Shown: piece after piece, positions 34,132 to 45,390 of the stretch
Position numbering within the stretch: position 1 is the stretch's first letter
How the letters are laid out: the number at the start of each line of letters is the position of its first letter
The notes under the pieces: model-generated
The model's database searches: none
Told to the model about the DNA's origin: nothing
The model's input: only the letters and a program-made list of their open reading frames with translations
Program-made: the position numbers and the translations under genes
DNA from: Forficula auricularia
Lineage: Eukaryota; Arthropoda; Insecta; Dermaptera; Forficulidae
DNA: 64,000 bases
Direction: 5' to 3'
Assembly (NCBI GenBank): GCA_024734495.1
Contig: JALMQS010000903.1
Span: forward strand, 62,001 to 126,000

Positions 34132-35237
34132 TCTTAATATATATAAAGAGAAGGTTATGTTTCATCTATCAAGGTACAGCCTAAACCGCTTGACCTAGAA
34201 AGATTAAATTTGGATTGTATATTCTTTCAACAATTTATGGGTGTGCTAAGGTATTTTTGAAATTCGAACCCTATAGGGGAAAAGGGTCCAAAATGTGTTT
34301 TCACAGTTTTTCAAGATCTCTTAAACCAGAAAAGATATGGGTTTAGTTTAGAAAGGTGACCCATTGAAATACAAAAAACATATTTGAGTATTTTACTCTA
34401 TTTGTCCCTGAAAGAGAGATATAGTCATTTTGGGGTAAATTTTTGAAATTTTTAAATTGGTCTATCTCCTCGAGTTTTTAAGTATTAGCATTCAAATTTG
34501 GTACATAGGTTTATTAATGCTAAATCTCGGAAAGTTTTTTTTTTTTGAAATTTGACCCCAGAACTGAAAAATGGGGGATTTTTGATTTTGTGGACTAAAA
34601 CACAAAAGGCTTTGTATCTTTCTTGCCCTTGGACCAAACTCAACCAAATTTTGTATACATAGCCACTACAAGGCTAGAAATGTATAAACTAACCACCCAA
34701 AATGGAGGGGGGGAGGTCAAAAATGAAAATTCTTGTCTTGGACCAAACTCAACCAAATTTTGTATACATAATCTGTGGGCCACTAGAAGGCTAGAAATGC
34801 AAAAACTAACCACCTAAAATGGGGGATCAGAAAATGAAAATTCTTGCCCTTGGAGCAAACTCAACCAAATTTTGTATACATAATCTGTGGGCAACTAGAA
34901 GGTTAGAAATGTAAAAACTACACATGCAAATGGGGACGGGGAGTCAAAAAATGAAAAATCTTTGCCTTTGCACCAAACTCAACCAAATTTTGTATTCATA
35001 ATCTGTGGGCCTCTAGGGAGCTAGAAATGCAAAAACTGGGTGCGGGGGTGGAATGCAGGGGTGGGGTGTAAGGGGCCCGGGCGGGGGTGGAATGTGTGGG
35101 AAGGGTGCGTATTGGGGTGCAGGGTGGTTGCGAAGGTGGAATGAGGTTGGGGTGTGGGGCTGGGGGTGGGTAATGGGGCGCAGGGTGGGTGCCCACTGGC
35201 TAGCAAGAGGGCCGCCGAAAGCGGGCGTGGCAGCTAG
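34132..35237 (+). mobile_element. Non-autonomous Helitron, copy 3
   Basis: Starts A|TCTTAATATATATAAAGAGA, a different 5' end from the TCTATATATATAAAATTAAGG type. It ends with gggccgcc-gaaa-gcgggc, gtggcagCTAG, T. It carries four tandem copies of the ~100-bp unit and a G-rich tail, but no helicase. Confidence 0.8.
34620..35035. repeat. Tandem ~100-bp minisatellite, four units
   Basis: Units start ttgccc(t)tggaccaaactc, continue aaccaaattttgtatacata, atctgtgggccactagaagg, ctagaaatgcaaaaacta, then accacc(c/t)aaaatgggg and ggtcaaaaatgaaaattc. The same unit occurs singly or in pairs in other elements. Confidence 0.85.
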
Positions 35238-35839
35238 TATACATATATTTAAAATTTTATATTAATCGAGTTGTATATTTTAAATATTTGAAATTCGAAT
35301 TGTTTCCGATCGGCAATGTCCGTACAAGCTCGGGAAAACTCCGAACTCTTCCTTGACATCTTTGAATATTGACATATGAGATTACATATTTGGCAAAATT
35401 TTGTATTTAATGTTTTAATTTAAATTATAATTATATTTGTACCGGTCCATATCTTCATCCATCATTTGAATTTCATTATAATGCAAGGAAAATAATATCG
35501 AATTGTTATATGTTTGCTAACCATAAAGATTCCAGGTAAAGAGACTTAAATTTATGTATTAAATAAGCGTTTTCAACTTTTGCTCATTTTAAAATAATTA
35601 TATGCATATATGTAGCACGATTAAGTAAGATTTTAAGAGCAAATCTGAGAGGATTGATGCCCTGTGCTTGATGCAAATAAATATACACACCTATATACCT
35701 ACTTATATATAAATATATATAAATAAATACATAACCTAAAGAGCCATTATAGGTATATACAGGGCCGTAGAGTGAAATTCTGGACCTAGGCGACCAACTT
35801 AACTTTGTCTATTTTTTAATTTTTAAGCCTTATTTTCAA

Positions 35840-36310
35840 CTAGCTGCTAGGCTACGTCCCCTGGACCCACCTCCAGCACCCGCACCATGCACCCTAGCCC
35901 CACATCACCACCCCGACATTTCACCCCCGCCATGTTCCCTGGACCCCCACCACCCGAAACCCACTCACCCGCGCCCCACACTACCACCCTGACACTGTAT
36001 CCCAACCCCCGCACCCCACCCACCCGCTACGGCTCCTGGACCCCCACCACGTACCACCCCTGCACACCACACCTCACCACGGCCCCTGGACACCCCCGTA
36101 CCACACCCTCTATAACCTCTGTACCCCCCCCCCGACTCCACCAACCCCGCACCCAGTTTTTGCCTTTCTAGCATTCTAGTGGCCCACAGATTATGTGTAC
36201 AACATTTGTTTGAGTTTGCTCCAATAACAAGAATTTACATTTTTCACCCTTCCTCCTTTTTTTTTGGGGGGGGGGGATTTTTTAAACAAAGTTGTCAGCA
36301 ATGACATCCA
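35840..36310 (-). mobile_element. Helitron fragment (minus)
   Basis: Read on the minus strand: body with gcaatgac... and tttgtttaaaaaatcccccc, the repeat unit ccactagaatgctagaaagg, a G-rich tail, and an end at agCTAG followed by T (35840-35843). The GC hairpin is lost and the 5' end is missing. Confidence 0.6.
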
Positions 36311-36314
36311 TCTG

Positions 36315-37605
36315 ATGCAAATTTCTCAGATATATAGTAGAGTGTATCGAGCCTTGAAAAAGTTTTCGTTTTTTCCTTCAACTATATTAATTAAAAATGT
36401 AATATAATTTCTCAAATAAAAATTAATCGAACTAATATTTAATGTCTTATTTTCCAGCCACTATTTATAATGGATCATGGTTCTGTATTTATTATATTGA
36501 GTAATTTTTCAATTTAAAAATTAATTTCTTTTCAAGTTTCATCATCATTGTTTATTCTTTTAATTATGTCATTCATTACTAATTAATTTGAATAATTTAA
36601 CATTTCATTCAAAATCGTTATAAATTTATTTATAAAATATAGACCTATTATTTAAATGGAAATTGAATGGACATTTTTAAAAGCTGTTCAATTCCCAATT
36701 TCTAAAGACTGAAAGCCGTCTGAGTGAATACTGTAAAATCGATTGGCATAACGAAAAGAACAATATGGTTTTTTCTACTTCTTTCGCTGCTGTTTCCATT
36801 GAAAATGCCGACAAAAGAAATAAGTGAATATTTCTACTCCAAATAAATACTACAAACATTTTCAATTTTACACACACTTGATCAAATTTTATCAAAAACT
36901 TTTAATAAATTTAAATGAGAATTTGAATGTAATCCGAACCACTCTGCTTTGAGAAATAAAGGAAAAGTTTTCTCTCAAGTGCTTTAGTGTTTGGGAATTG
37001 AAATTGTTTTCCTGTTTAAGCACTTTATTAAAAATCTGGATAAATCTCAATTGAAATTACGAAATGATTAACTCAAGTAGAAGGGAGGGGACTTCTACCC
37101 AAAGCTAGTAGAACAAACAGGCCGTCTCAGATCACATCAATAATCCAGTTTCATGAAGAGCTCCCGAAAGTGGAGATATTGACACCTTATCTGCCAATAT
37201 ATATATCCCTCTTATTTTTTGAATTGGTCACCCTATGACGTCATTCCTTTTATTGGCAAGAAATGGAACTTATCTACTCCACTAACCTTAGGCCCTTCTT
37301 ACTGTATATATTTAAAAGAATTATATACTTATATATATATGGAAGAGTTTATTTTTACCTCTACGTTTTCGTTCGTTTATTTGTGTTTCTCTTTCCTTAG
37401 GTAAACAAATATATAAGTATTTGTAAAAAAAATATATAAGATCGTTATGTCACAGACATAAGACTCAAAAAATATTTTCTTGCTGTGAGTAGCAGAGTTG
37501 TTAATTTTTAAGAGTAAATCATATTCTTCTTCTGCTTGATACAAGAAGTCGGTTAAAAATATAAATAACTAAGTTTTATATATAAAATGAATATCTTCTT
37601 CTCTT
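36315..37605. other. Intronic, nothing recognised
   Basis: AT-rich. A variant of the GCCGAGAGTAGCAGAGTTGTT motif is at 37482-37510. Short frames at 36677-36895 (-) and 37219-37404 (+) are not supported. Confidence 0.4.
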
Positions 37606-37609
37606 CTTT

Positions 37610-37889
37610 AAGTGCCATATCAGGTCTCCCTGATGTTTTGGCTCCTCTCCACATATACCTTTGCTGAGTGTGTTTAGCTGTTTTTACACAGATATACGGG
37701 ACCTAATTTTTAACGCCGGTTCCGAATGGCTAGTTTGGAGAGGTTACTATGCAAGTATACTCTTGGTAGGTTGCCATTGCTTTCCAAGAGGAGGCGACTG
37801 CAAATATCTGCCGAGACTCGGTCTCGAACCAGCGTATTTCAGGCCAGCGCAGCGGCCCGACACTAATCACTGGCCCATAGTCGCCTCTA
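37610..37889 (-). mobile_element. tRNA-derived SINE (minus)
   Basis: Minus strand begins gcgactatgggccagtgatt. An A-box-like TGGGCCAGTGATTAG (37863-37877) is followed 33 bases later by B box GGTTCGAGACC (37820-37830), an exact match to the consensus. The pol III promoter spacing is tRNA-like but the body does not fold as a tRNA. The 3' part to about 37610 is unique here. Confidence 0.7.
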
Positions 37890-38479
37890 AAATGAATATA
37901 TGAGACGTTAATTTTGAAAGTAATTCAACGATTCAAGTCTATTTTTTGTTATTTCAAGATATACAAATACATATAAATTTATATATATTCTTGTATATTT
38001 CTTTTGGCGAATTCATGAGGATTTTCTGACAATTTTGTTGACTGTGATATTATAAATATGAGAAGAAGATATTTGTGTCTAATTAAAACTGCCATTAACA
38101 AAATTTGACTTGCCTCACTTTCAAAATAAACAGCTCATATATATATAAAGTTTATTTAATTAAAAACCTGGCCGTCATCTTTAATATTTATATATAAAAT
38201 GTCTGACGTATTTATAAGTTTATATATGTGCCTATAATTATGAAAGTGGACTAAGTCAAAGAATTAAAAAATTATTATTTATTCATATTTTATGTTCCAT
38301 CAATTTAAAAAGTACAGTAATAAGATGTCGGTTTTGAAAAATCGCATAAAATTGAACTAAATTGAAAGTATTAGCCTAGGGTAGCAGAATTTTTATATAT
38401 TGAAGGAGACAATAAAAGAGTGTGTCTTCTGCTGGAATTATAAATTTTATTTATAACGAGACTATAGTTTCGAGGGCTT

Positions 38480-38535
38480 TGCCTTAGACTGATGAAAAGG
38501 GCAAAGCCCTCGAAACTATAGTCTCGTTATAAATC
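38480..38535 (+). ncRNA. Hammerhead-like motif, family A, intact core
   Basis: CTGATGA (38489-38495), AA, stem II GGGC-aaa-GCCC, TC, GAAAC, TATA, GTC (38521-38523), TCGTTATA. The core is intact. The upstream side is truncated by the junction at ccttaga, so stem I is short here. Confidence 0.7.
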
Positions 38536-38621
38536 ACATTTATAATTCCAGCAGAAGACACACTCTTTTATTGTCTCCTTCAATATGAATGGAAAGTTAA
38601 TAAAGTACATTAATTCCTGTG

Positions 38622-38685
38622 AATCAATTGTAATAGACTGATAAAGAGAGGAAAGCCCTCGAAACTATAGTCTCGTTATAAATCA
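38622..38685 (+). ncRNA. Hammerhead-like motif, family A, broken core
   Basis: Upstream TGTAATAGA is present, but the core reads CTGATAA: the invariant G of CUGANGA is A, which should abolish cleavage. Stem II is also changed (GAGAGG/GCCCTC). GAAAC-TATA-GTC is retained. Confidence 0.7.
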
Positions 38686-38837
38686 AATTTATAATTCCAG
38701 CAGAAGACACACTCTTTTATTGTCTCCTTCAATAAAATTGAAGTGTTAAGTTGTCTCATTATACAGAATTCGATTCTTGTTTATTTTATAAAAGGAAACT
38801 AACAATCACTGACTTAGACCACTTTCATAATTATGCG

Positions 38838-38838
<1 letters not shown>

Positions 38839-38871
<33 letters not shown>
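38839..38871. repeat. (AT)n microsatellite
   Basis: About 14 uninterrupted AT dinucleotides. Confidence 0.95.
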
Positions 38872-38872
<1 letters not shown>

Positions 38873-38938
38873 TTGCATCAATCAGATAATACCATATTTG
38901 ATTTACTCTTAAAAATCCTAAACTCTATCCACTTAAAT

Positions 38939-39084
38939 CGAGGGGTGAACCGCGATTGGAATTAGATGTACACGGTCTTTGGAATTACTTTGGAATTAAT
39001 TAGAGAATCTATTGTCTTCTACTTGGAAATGAAAGTGGAAGTGGAAATAGGTGTACACGATTTTAGGTCGCGATTCACCCCTCG
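38939..39084. mobile_element. 8-bp-TSD MITE, copy 2
   Basis: CGAGGGGTGAACCGCGA ends with perfect target duplication ACTTAAAT (38931-38938 and 39085-39092). 146 bp. Inner symmetric words are gatgtacac/gtgtacac and tggaatta. Confidence 0.95.
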
Positions 39085-39094
39085 ACTTAAATAT

Positions 39095-39930
39095 TCCCAA
39101 GTATCTTGGTAGTTACTCAGACCCATGCGCCAGGATTTCTAAGGAATATAGTACATAGTTCATAATTGGAGAGCGTTCTTTAATCACGTGATTCCTTTTA
39201 GGTCACTATCCTTGGGGCTATTTAGTGATTTTTCCCAACCACCCTCCATCCTCTGCACAAAATGTATGATGGCGAAAGCTTTAAGGGAAAACCGCGATGT
39301 TTCGAGGAATTATTAAAAGGCCTATAAAAAAAGGATTAAAGACAATAAAAATATATATAAAAAAAAATTTAATCTAAAAAATTGTACCTTAAAATATTCT
39401 TATTTTTAATCATAATTCATGCTTTACTTGTTTTTTATTTTTATTCTTATTACATTTTACTTTTTTTATCAAGAAATGTCTGAATTAATGTCCTAACAGA
39501 TTTATTTAATGAGTGAGATTTTTTTAGATTACATAAGTATACGTAATTATTCTTCATATTCTTAGTATCTTATGATTAATTTTATTATATACATTAAAAA
39601 ACTCTCCCCCTTGAAATTCCTCTTTCCCTTTTTTTTACCTTTTAAATCCATGTATTTATAATATCTAATATTTTAGCATTTTTCTCTCATTTACATACCT
39701 ACACATGAATTGAAGTTCTGGACTGGTTTCTCCGGAAATAAACTTTTGGAAAACTTTTAATTCTACTTGAGAATTGACTATCACCTTTTGACTAGAAATT
39801 AGTCTCTCCTTCGATAAATTTTACATTTATATGGTTCACTTACCTACCAAAACACGCTTTTTATGGTCTTAAGGGCCCAAGAAGAGACTAAAACATCATT
39901 ACTTAAATCCGCTAGAGGTATTCTTTATCA
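39095..39930. other. Intronic, nothing recognised
   Basis: AT-rich without supported frames. Confidence 0.4.
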
Positions 39931-39987
39931 ATTAATAAAGTAAAGGGAGTGTAGTTTCACAGTGAATGAAATAAAACTCAGAGGTTT

Positions 39988-40037
39988 ATACAAACTCAAT
40001 ATATTTCGGATTATTAGTCCATCATCAGGAGTTTACA
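39988..40037 (-). ncRNA. Hammerhead-like ribozyme motif, family D
   Basis: Minus strand: TGTAAACTC, CTGATGA, T, stem II GGA-ctaataa-TCC, GAAA, TATATT, GAGTTTGTA. The flanks give a nine-pair stem I including two G.U pairs. The core is intact; stem III is minimal or absent. Confidence 0.75.
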
Positions 40038-40080
40038 GATTACAAACTCAGTTACCTACCAAATCAAGAAATTTTAGAGC

Positions 40081-40670
40081 AGGCTTGTCCAACCCGCGGT
40101 CCGCATTCGGCCCAAGATGGCTATCAGTATGGCCCTACAAAAAACCGCAAACTTACAAACTTTATGAGATTGAGACTAAAAATCCCAGTGATATTACTAA
40201 AAACACAATATTTTTAACTTGCTATTAATTTATGACCTAAATAATTAATTTTTGAATTTAACACGTTATTTTGCAATGAGATATTCATAAAGTGATTCTT
40301 AAATAATTTTACTTATTCAAGCATCTATTTTCAAGTATGAAACACCCAAAGAATGAAGCTAGATCTAAAATATTTTATGGGCATTTTGAGAATTCACTGA
40401 GAATTCCTTTGAGCAAAATATCGACGGATTAATGTCCCAAAAACAATGACAAACTTTTCAATAAAATTTTATATTGCTGATTTGTCTCTTACTTTTATAA
40501 TAAAAAATTTATAAAGTACAAAGCTTAATTTCTTATGTAATATATCAAGTACATATTCTACGTTTTTTGCTCATCAGCTATTATTAGCGTTAGTGTATTT
40601 TATGTGTGGTCCAAACCAGCTCATATTCTTCCAATGCGGCCTAGGGAAGCTAAAAGGTTGGACATCCCTG
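40081..40670. mobile_element. Non-autonomous hAT with CAGGCTTGTCCAACC ends
   Basis: The left TIR CAGGCTTGTCCAACCCGCGG is a form common among hAT elements. The right end is the reverse complement of CAGGGATGTCCAACCTTTTA. Target duplications TTTTAGAG (40073-40080) and TTTTAGAA (40671-40678) match at 7 of 8 positions. The 590-bp interior has no transposase. A 5'-truncated relative is at 48772-49901. Confidence 0.92.
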
Positions 40671-41084
40671 TTTTAGAAGTACACCAAAGAAAAAACCAAT
40701 GTTTATTTAATATTTATTTATTATTAAAATCAATATAATATGAAAAATTTAGTTGGTTCATGCCATTTTAATAATAAATAATAGATTCACGGGTTTTATT
40801 TATAATATGAAAAAATGTTTAAGGAGAAATATGAGCCTGCTTAAATGAGCACAGGCGATCAAAATCTGGAGAAATCGTTGATAAGGCTGCTCGCATAACT
40901 CTCAGCTATCTGTATTATCTTCACAAAACTTGACATTTTTCCGCGGGACACCAACTAATGACCACCAGTGTGCCACGGCACACACTGGACTAATAATCCG
41001 AAATATATTGAGCTTGTATAAAACTCTTTGAGTTTTATTTCATTCACTGTGAAACTACACTCCCTTTACTTTATTAATTAATAT

Positions 41085-42160
41085 CATGTTTCACCTAAAA
41101 CCTTCACCACTTTTTCCTAAGTAAAAAAAGTATTCTTTACCGGCAAACAAAAACTTTTTTTCATAAGAATATGTTTATTTTTTAATCCCCATTAAAGACT
41201 GCCTCTAGCTGTTGCCAAAAGGTTTCAGGAGATGGTTTTACATTGCATTATTAATTCAAAATATTCTGAATTGATGTTATCACTATCGGGATTTCCACCA
41301 TTATCTTATAGTCGATTTTTAGAATTATTATTTTTTTTAACAGGATCTTTATTACAGTACCTTTTTAGTTTTTCATTTGAGTTTACGCTATGCTCCAAGG
41401 TCTATAAAATAATTTTTGTGTTAAATGAAATAAAATTGATTTTTCTTAGATATTAATTACCATTAAGAAAATTACTCACATGCTTGGAATCATTTTTTTC
41501 TTTGAATTCATTTAAACCTGCTCGAGGAAATCTTAAAAATTTCCTTTTTATTATTGGTAGTTCATTAAATAAATTCTTCATTGTCTCCCGAATTTCTTTT
41601 CCCTTTTGAAATCAATTCGTTTGAGGCTAATTAGAAACAAAATGAAGATAGGACAAAAGAACAAGACCCGGTTAATTAAGGTGCTAAAAATGAATCTGCA
41701 ACCCTTGTAATTTGCATTTTTTTCCTTCTCTTAAATTATTTTGTTTTCTTCTAATTTGTTTTAAAAGGAAAACAAATTGCTTCTTTCTTTTATTTAACTC
41801 CAAATTCGCGAATTGTTAAAAAAAAAATTTTGTGCAAACGAGTTTTACCTTCCCAATTTAATAGCATCAACATAGAAATAAAATAATTAAAAGTATCATT
41901 AAAATATACAAATAATAAAAAATTACAATTTAATTAACAAAAATTATTAAATTATAATTAAAATAGTGATCCCCAGGAAGAGACTAATTCTTGAGACATT
42001 TCTTAAGAGAAAAAAAAATCGAAGTCATCAACTTAAAAAATAATTAATAAAAGACAAGTTCGATAAAATCTGCCCGGGTTACGCCTCAAATTAAATAAAA
42101 TACTTAGTTATACTGAATATTGAAAATATTTCTTAGATACATACATATGAATGTCTTCAG
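41085..42160. other. Intronic, nothing recognised
   Basis: AT-rich. The frame at 41232-41456 is hydrophobic low-complexity and unsupported. Confidence 0.4.
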
Positions 42161-42165
42161 GCATT

Positions 42166-42379
42166 CCCACTACTGTTCGGGCCCTTTCGTCTTCATAGAG
42201 CCACGACCATAAACAATTTATATATAGTATATATGTATATATATAGTTTCACATGACCTAGATTGAGTCTGTTTTTTACAGGTAAAATCGGTATAAACAT
42301 TTTCAATGCTAAAAAACCAAATTTTTCAGCATATTCTCCGTCCACCGAGCGTATTGAGTATTTTTTGTTTCTAATGTTT
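42166..42379 (+). repeat. Direct duplication unit, copy 1
   Basis: ccactactgttcgggccctt, ccacgaccataaacaattta, tttttcagcatattctccgt, gagcgtattgagtattttt. The same order recurs at 43299-43355 plus 44278-44380, where a Helitron lies between the halves. Copy 1 ends at a TTAA-flanked MITE. Confidence 0.85.
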
Positions 42380-42907
42380 TTAAAGTAGTTCTTTCGCAAC
42401 AATCCACACAAAAAGTTTTTGCCTCGTAACCACTCTACACATATGAACGGTGCTAAAATTTTAGGTTATGTTTTTTTAACGTGACTGTACTTTTCACACT
42501 ACTATATCTTCTTTATGAATGGATCTTTTCCAAGCGATTGATCTTATGTCCCCTCCACAAAAAATAATCGTCCAAATATGTTGTTTTTTATTTTTTATCA
42601 AAACTACGAGGTAAAAAAATTAAAATTTTTTTTTTAAGTTACTCCGAATATATTATTCTAACAAATATTAGTTTTTCATCAAGAAGGTGAAAGTCCTTCA
42701 ATGAAAAAAAATAAAATAATGATCATTTTCCCACCCTTTCCCAATCTACCATATGTAAAAAATGTCATTTTTAATTGCAATTATTTCATGTTTGGTGTCG
42801 TAAATCATCTTCAAATTTTAACAGTATGTGTATTATGATTTTAATGACTTATATTCCAAGTTTCAAAGACTTCTTGAATTTTTGCATTTGTGAAAGAACT
42901 ACCTTAA
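42380..42907 (-). mobile_element. TTAA-flanked MITE type I, copy 2 (inverted)
   Basis: TTAA borders, ends aagtagttctttcgc and gaaagaactacc. The interior is reverse-oriented relative to 10143-10678. Confidence 0.85.
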
Positions 42908-42939
42908 AATGTTTCACCAAGAACCCACACGATTTTCCC

Positions 42940-43277
42940 CGAGGGGTGAACCGCGATTGGAATTAAGTGTACAAGTCTTTGGAATTATGTGGAATTATTT
43001 TATGAATTCATTAAATAATGCTCCTTCATCTATTGTCTCTACTTGGAAATGAAAGTGGAAGTGGAAGTAGGTGTACACCGAGGGGTGAACCGCAACCTAA
43101 TATCGTGTACACCTGTTTCCAATTTCATTTCCAAGTACGACAATAGATGAAGGGGCATTATCTAATGAATTCCAAAATAATTCCACATAATTCCAAAGAC
43201 GGTGTACACCTAATTCCAATTACGGTTCACCCCTCGGTGTACACTGTACAGGATATTAGGTCGCGGCTCACTCCTCG
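42940..43277. mobile_element. 8-bp-TSD MITE, copy 3 (host of a nested copy)
   Basis: CGAGGGGTGAACCGCGA start, right end reverse complement of CGAGGAGTGAGCCGCGA. Perfect duplication ATTTTCCC (42932-42939 and 43278-43285). Without the nested insertion it is about 170 bp. Confidence 0.95.
43079..43236. mobile_element. 8-bp-TSD MITE, copy 4, inside copy 3
   Basis: 158 bp with CGAGGGGTGAACCGC ends and perfect duplication GTGTACAC (43071-43078 and 43237-43244). The target GTGTACAC is the family's own inner motif. Confidence 0.95.
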
Positions 43278-43355
43278 ATTTTCCCTTAACAAAATGTCCA
43301 CTACTGTTCGGGCCCTTTCGGCTTAATACGGCCACGACCATAAACAATTTATATA

Positions 43356-44277
43356 TCTATATATATAAAATTAAGGTTTTGTCTGTACATTGCTCCAAAT
43401 CACGCCAAATTTTGGTTGCACACGTTTCAAGCAAAGTTATGAACGAAAACATCCTCAACAAAATTCCTGTCTGTATGTCTGTATGTTTCCGTCGTTTCTG
43501 AAAAGTTGCTCACGATTCACGTCAAAACGGCTGAAGGGATTATTATGAAATTTCATATTTACATCAGATGTCTTCTAACTTACGTTTTTAGCTATATAAT
43601 GTTTTGATATTTTGACCCCAGAAGGGGGTTTGGGGGGGGGGCGCACGAATGAAAATTATCAAATAACTCCTAAACTATTAACTCTACGGCAAATTTTATA
43701 ATGAGCAAAGTTGTAGGGGATTTGATTTCTGACAACATTTGTTTAAAAAAATTCCCCCAAAAAATCACCTAAAAGGGGGGGGGGGGTCAAAATATGAAAA
43801 TTCTTGCTCTTTGACCAAACTTAACCAAATTTTGTATACATAATCTGTGGGTCACTAGAAGGCTAGAAATGAAAAAAAACTGGGTGCGGGGGGTTGGAGG
43901 GCGTGGGGTGGGGTCTGGGGGGTGCATGGTGGAGTGGATGGTTTAGGTAAGGTTCCAGAGGCGTGGTGGGGTGGTGCGGGGTGGGATCCAAGGTGGTGAT
44001 GTGGGGCGGGGTGGAGGGCACGGGGGTGTGGTGGTGCAGTGAGGGTTCAGGTGAGGATCCAGGAGCTTAGTAGGGGGGGAGGGTCCTGAGGATAGGGGGT
44101 GCAGGGTCGAGTGGGTTCAAGTGAAGGTCCAGAGGCGTAGTGGGGTGGTGCGGGGCGGTGGTTGGGAACGGGTGCATGGTGCGGAGGATGGGAGTTGCTG
44201 GGTGGTGTTCGGGGGGTGTGGTGGGTCGGAGTGGGGTATGAGGGTGTGGTTCGTGGGTTGGAGGTCCAGGGGGCTAG
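43356..44277 (+). mobile_element. Non-autonomous Helitron, copy 2
   Basis: A|TCTATATATATAAAATTAAGG start, body like 3459-4470 with G-runs at 43630 and 43777, G-rich tail, end gggggCTAG|T. The usual GC hairpin before CTAG is missing. The flanking duplicated sequence at 42166-42379 gives a proxy empty site. Confidence 0.8.
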
Positions 44278-44446
44278 TAATATATATGTTTCATCGGTAA
44301 AACAAAATTTTTCAGTATATTCTCCGTCCGCCGAGCGTATTGAGTATTTTTTGTTTCTAATGTCTTTAACTGTTCTAATTTGTTTTATAATGAGAATAAT
44401 ATTTGAAATACTGCCAAATGTGTGCTAACGTGTGTGTTGATTTTAG

Positions 44447-44592
44447 TGTGTTCCAGTTCCCGGCCTGGGTTTCCGTCGCGGCAGCTACAAATGCGTGTGT
44501 CGTCGAGGTTTCTACTTCCCGGACACTACGGCTGCCAATCGCTACTACAACGGCACTCAACTCGAGGAGGAATTCGAACAAAGAGCTGGCGC
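44447..44592 (+). CDS. GPR158-like: GPR158/GPR179-like receptor, exon 2 of those seen
   Basis: Acceptor tgttgattttag, donor ggcgc|gtaagt. 48 codons plus two bases: CVPVPGLGFRRGSYKCVCRR, then GFYFPDTTAANRYYNGTQLE and EEFEQRAG. The CxPxPGxGFxRGSYxCxCxxGFYFP block is the most diagnostic piece of the EGF-like stalk in GPR158/GPR179 receptors (family knowledge). Four cysteines would pair within the domain, and YYNGT is a possible N-glycosylation site (NGT). It enters in phase 0, matching exon 1, and leaves with two bases, matching exon 3. GC-rich against AT-rich introns. Confidence 0.93.
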
Positions 44593-44727
44593 GTAAGTGT
44601 CTTCATTCTACGAATACCACAACAGATTCGTTTCTTCTCGTAAGAAATTTGAATTTAACTAACATTGCACACAAAATATTTCTCTATCATTAGAAATTAT
44701 CTTAAGCTATAATATTATATTTTACTT

Positions 44728-45121
44728 GAATGTAATGGAAGGCAGCCCAGGGGAATTGAGGAAAGAAAAAATTAACACCTATCAAATAAGGTGTAATTTA
44801 TTGGAATCCTTCCTCCTTTCCTTATCTAATTAAGAAAAGAGGGGAAAAAATTGTTTTTCTATGCCCTTTTAAAAGAAGAAAAAAGTTTTGAACACTGCTG
44901 TGGAGAGAGGAAGGAAGCATTTTATTTGTTTCCTTCATTGACCCCTTGAAACCCTGAAGAAGGAGGGAAGAATCCTCCGAAACGTCGGTTTTGAAAGGAA
45001 AGGAGGAAGGATTCCAATTTGATATGTGTTAATTCTTTCTCTCCTCACTACCCCTGGGCTGCCTTCCATTACATTCAATTAAAAGTTCTACCAGTCCGAC
45101 TCTCTCCATAGAAAATTTCGT
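44728..45121. mobile_element. Hammerhead family B foldback, copy 2
   Basis: Arms tgtaatggaaggcagcccag / ctgggctgccttccattaca. The plus-strand ribozyme core is in the right half; the left half lost its core. Poly-A/T-rich centre. Confidence 0.85.
44940..45000 (+). ncRNA. Hammerhead-like motif, family B
   Basis: TTGAAACC, CTGAAGA (44954-44960), A, stem II GGAGG...CCTCC, GAAAC, GTC, GGTTTTGAA. Stem I is AAACC with GGTTT, and may extend. The core is intact; stem III is absent. Confidence 0.7.
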
Positions 45122-45234
45122 TTCAAAAAAATTCTATTTTACATTTATTCAAGCAGATTTTATATCGTATTTTTAAAAAATGGAAAATGGAATTCTCTAT
45201 AATTTGAAGAGGTAATAATTTTATTTGTTATTAT

Positions 45235-45390
45235 AAGAAAAGTAAAAATATAATTTTTTTTTTTTGGAAAATTATTATTTACTATGAGCTATTCACTAGG
45301 TCGCTTGTTACACGTGAAACAACTAGTAACTCATAGTACCTAAATAATAATTTTCCAAAAAAAAAAATATTTTTACTTTTATTAAAATAT
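45235..45390. repeat. Hairpin element with ~50-bp arms
   Basis: agtaaaaatataa, poly-T, ggaaaattattattt, actatgag on the left; the reverse complement at 45335-45385 on the right, with about 45 nt between. Confidence 0.8.

Larger units (their letters stand above)
38374..38745. mobile_element. Hammerhead family A element, inverted plus direct arms
   Basis: Order: left arm (GTAGCAGAATTTTT, agagtgtgtcttctgctgg, tataacgagactatagtttcg), a short centre, inverted right arm to 38585, spacer, then a second copy of the right arm from about 38610 to 38736. The spacer contains cctgtgaatcaattgtaata, the native sequence upstream of the ribozyme. Two plus-strand ribozyme copies are listed separately. Confidence 0.85.
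39931..41080. mobile_element. Hammerhead family D element, ~100-bp inverted ends
   Basis: Left arm attaataaagtaaagggagt, gtagtttcacagtgaatga, aataaaactcagag... The right arm at 40983-41080 is the reverse complement. A hammerhead-like core lies at the inner edge of the left arm; the facing copy in the right arm has lost CTGATGA. The interior contains a later hAT insertion. No reverse transcriptase seen. Confidence 0.85.

Noticed and set aside
34620..35035. CRISPR array
   Set aside because: Whole units are repeated without unique spacers, inside a Helitron in a eukaryotic genome.
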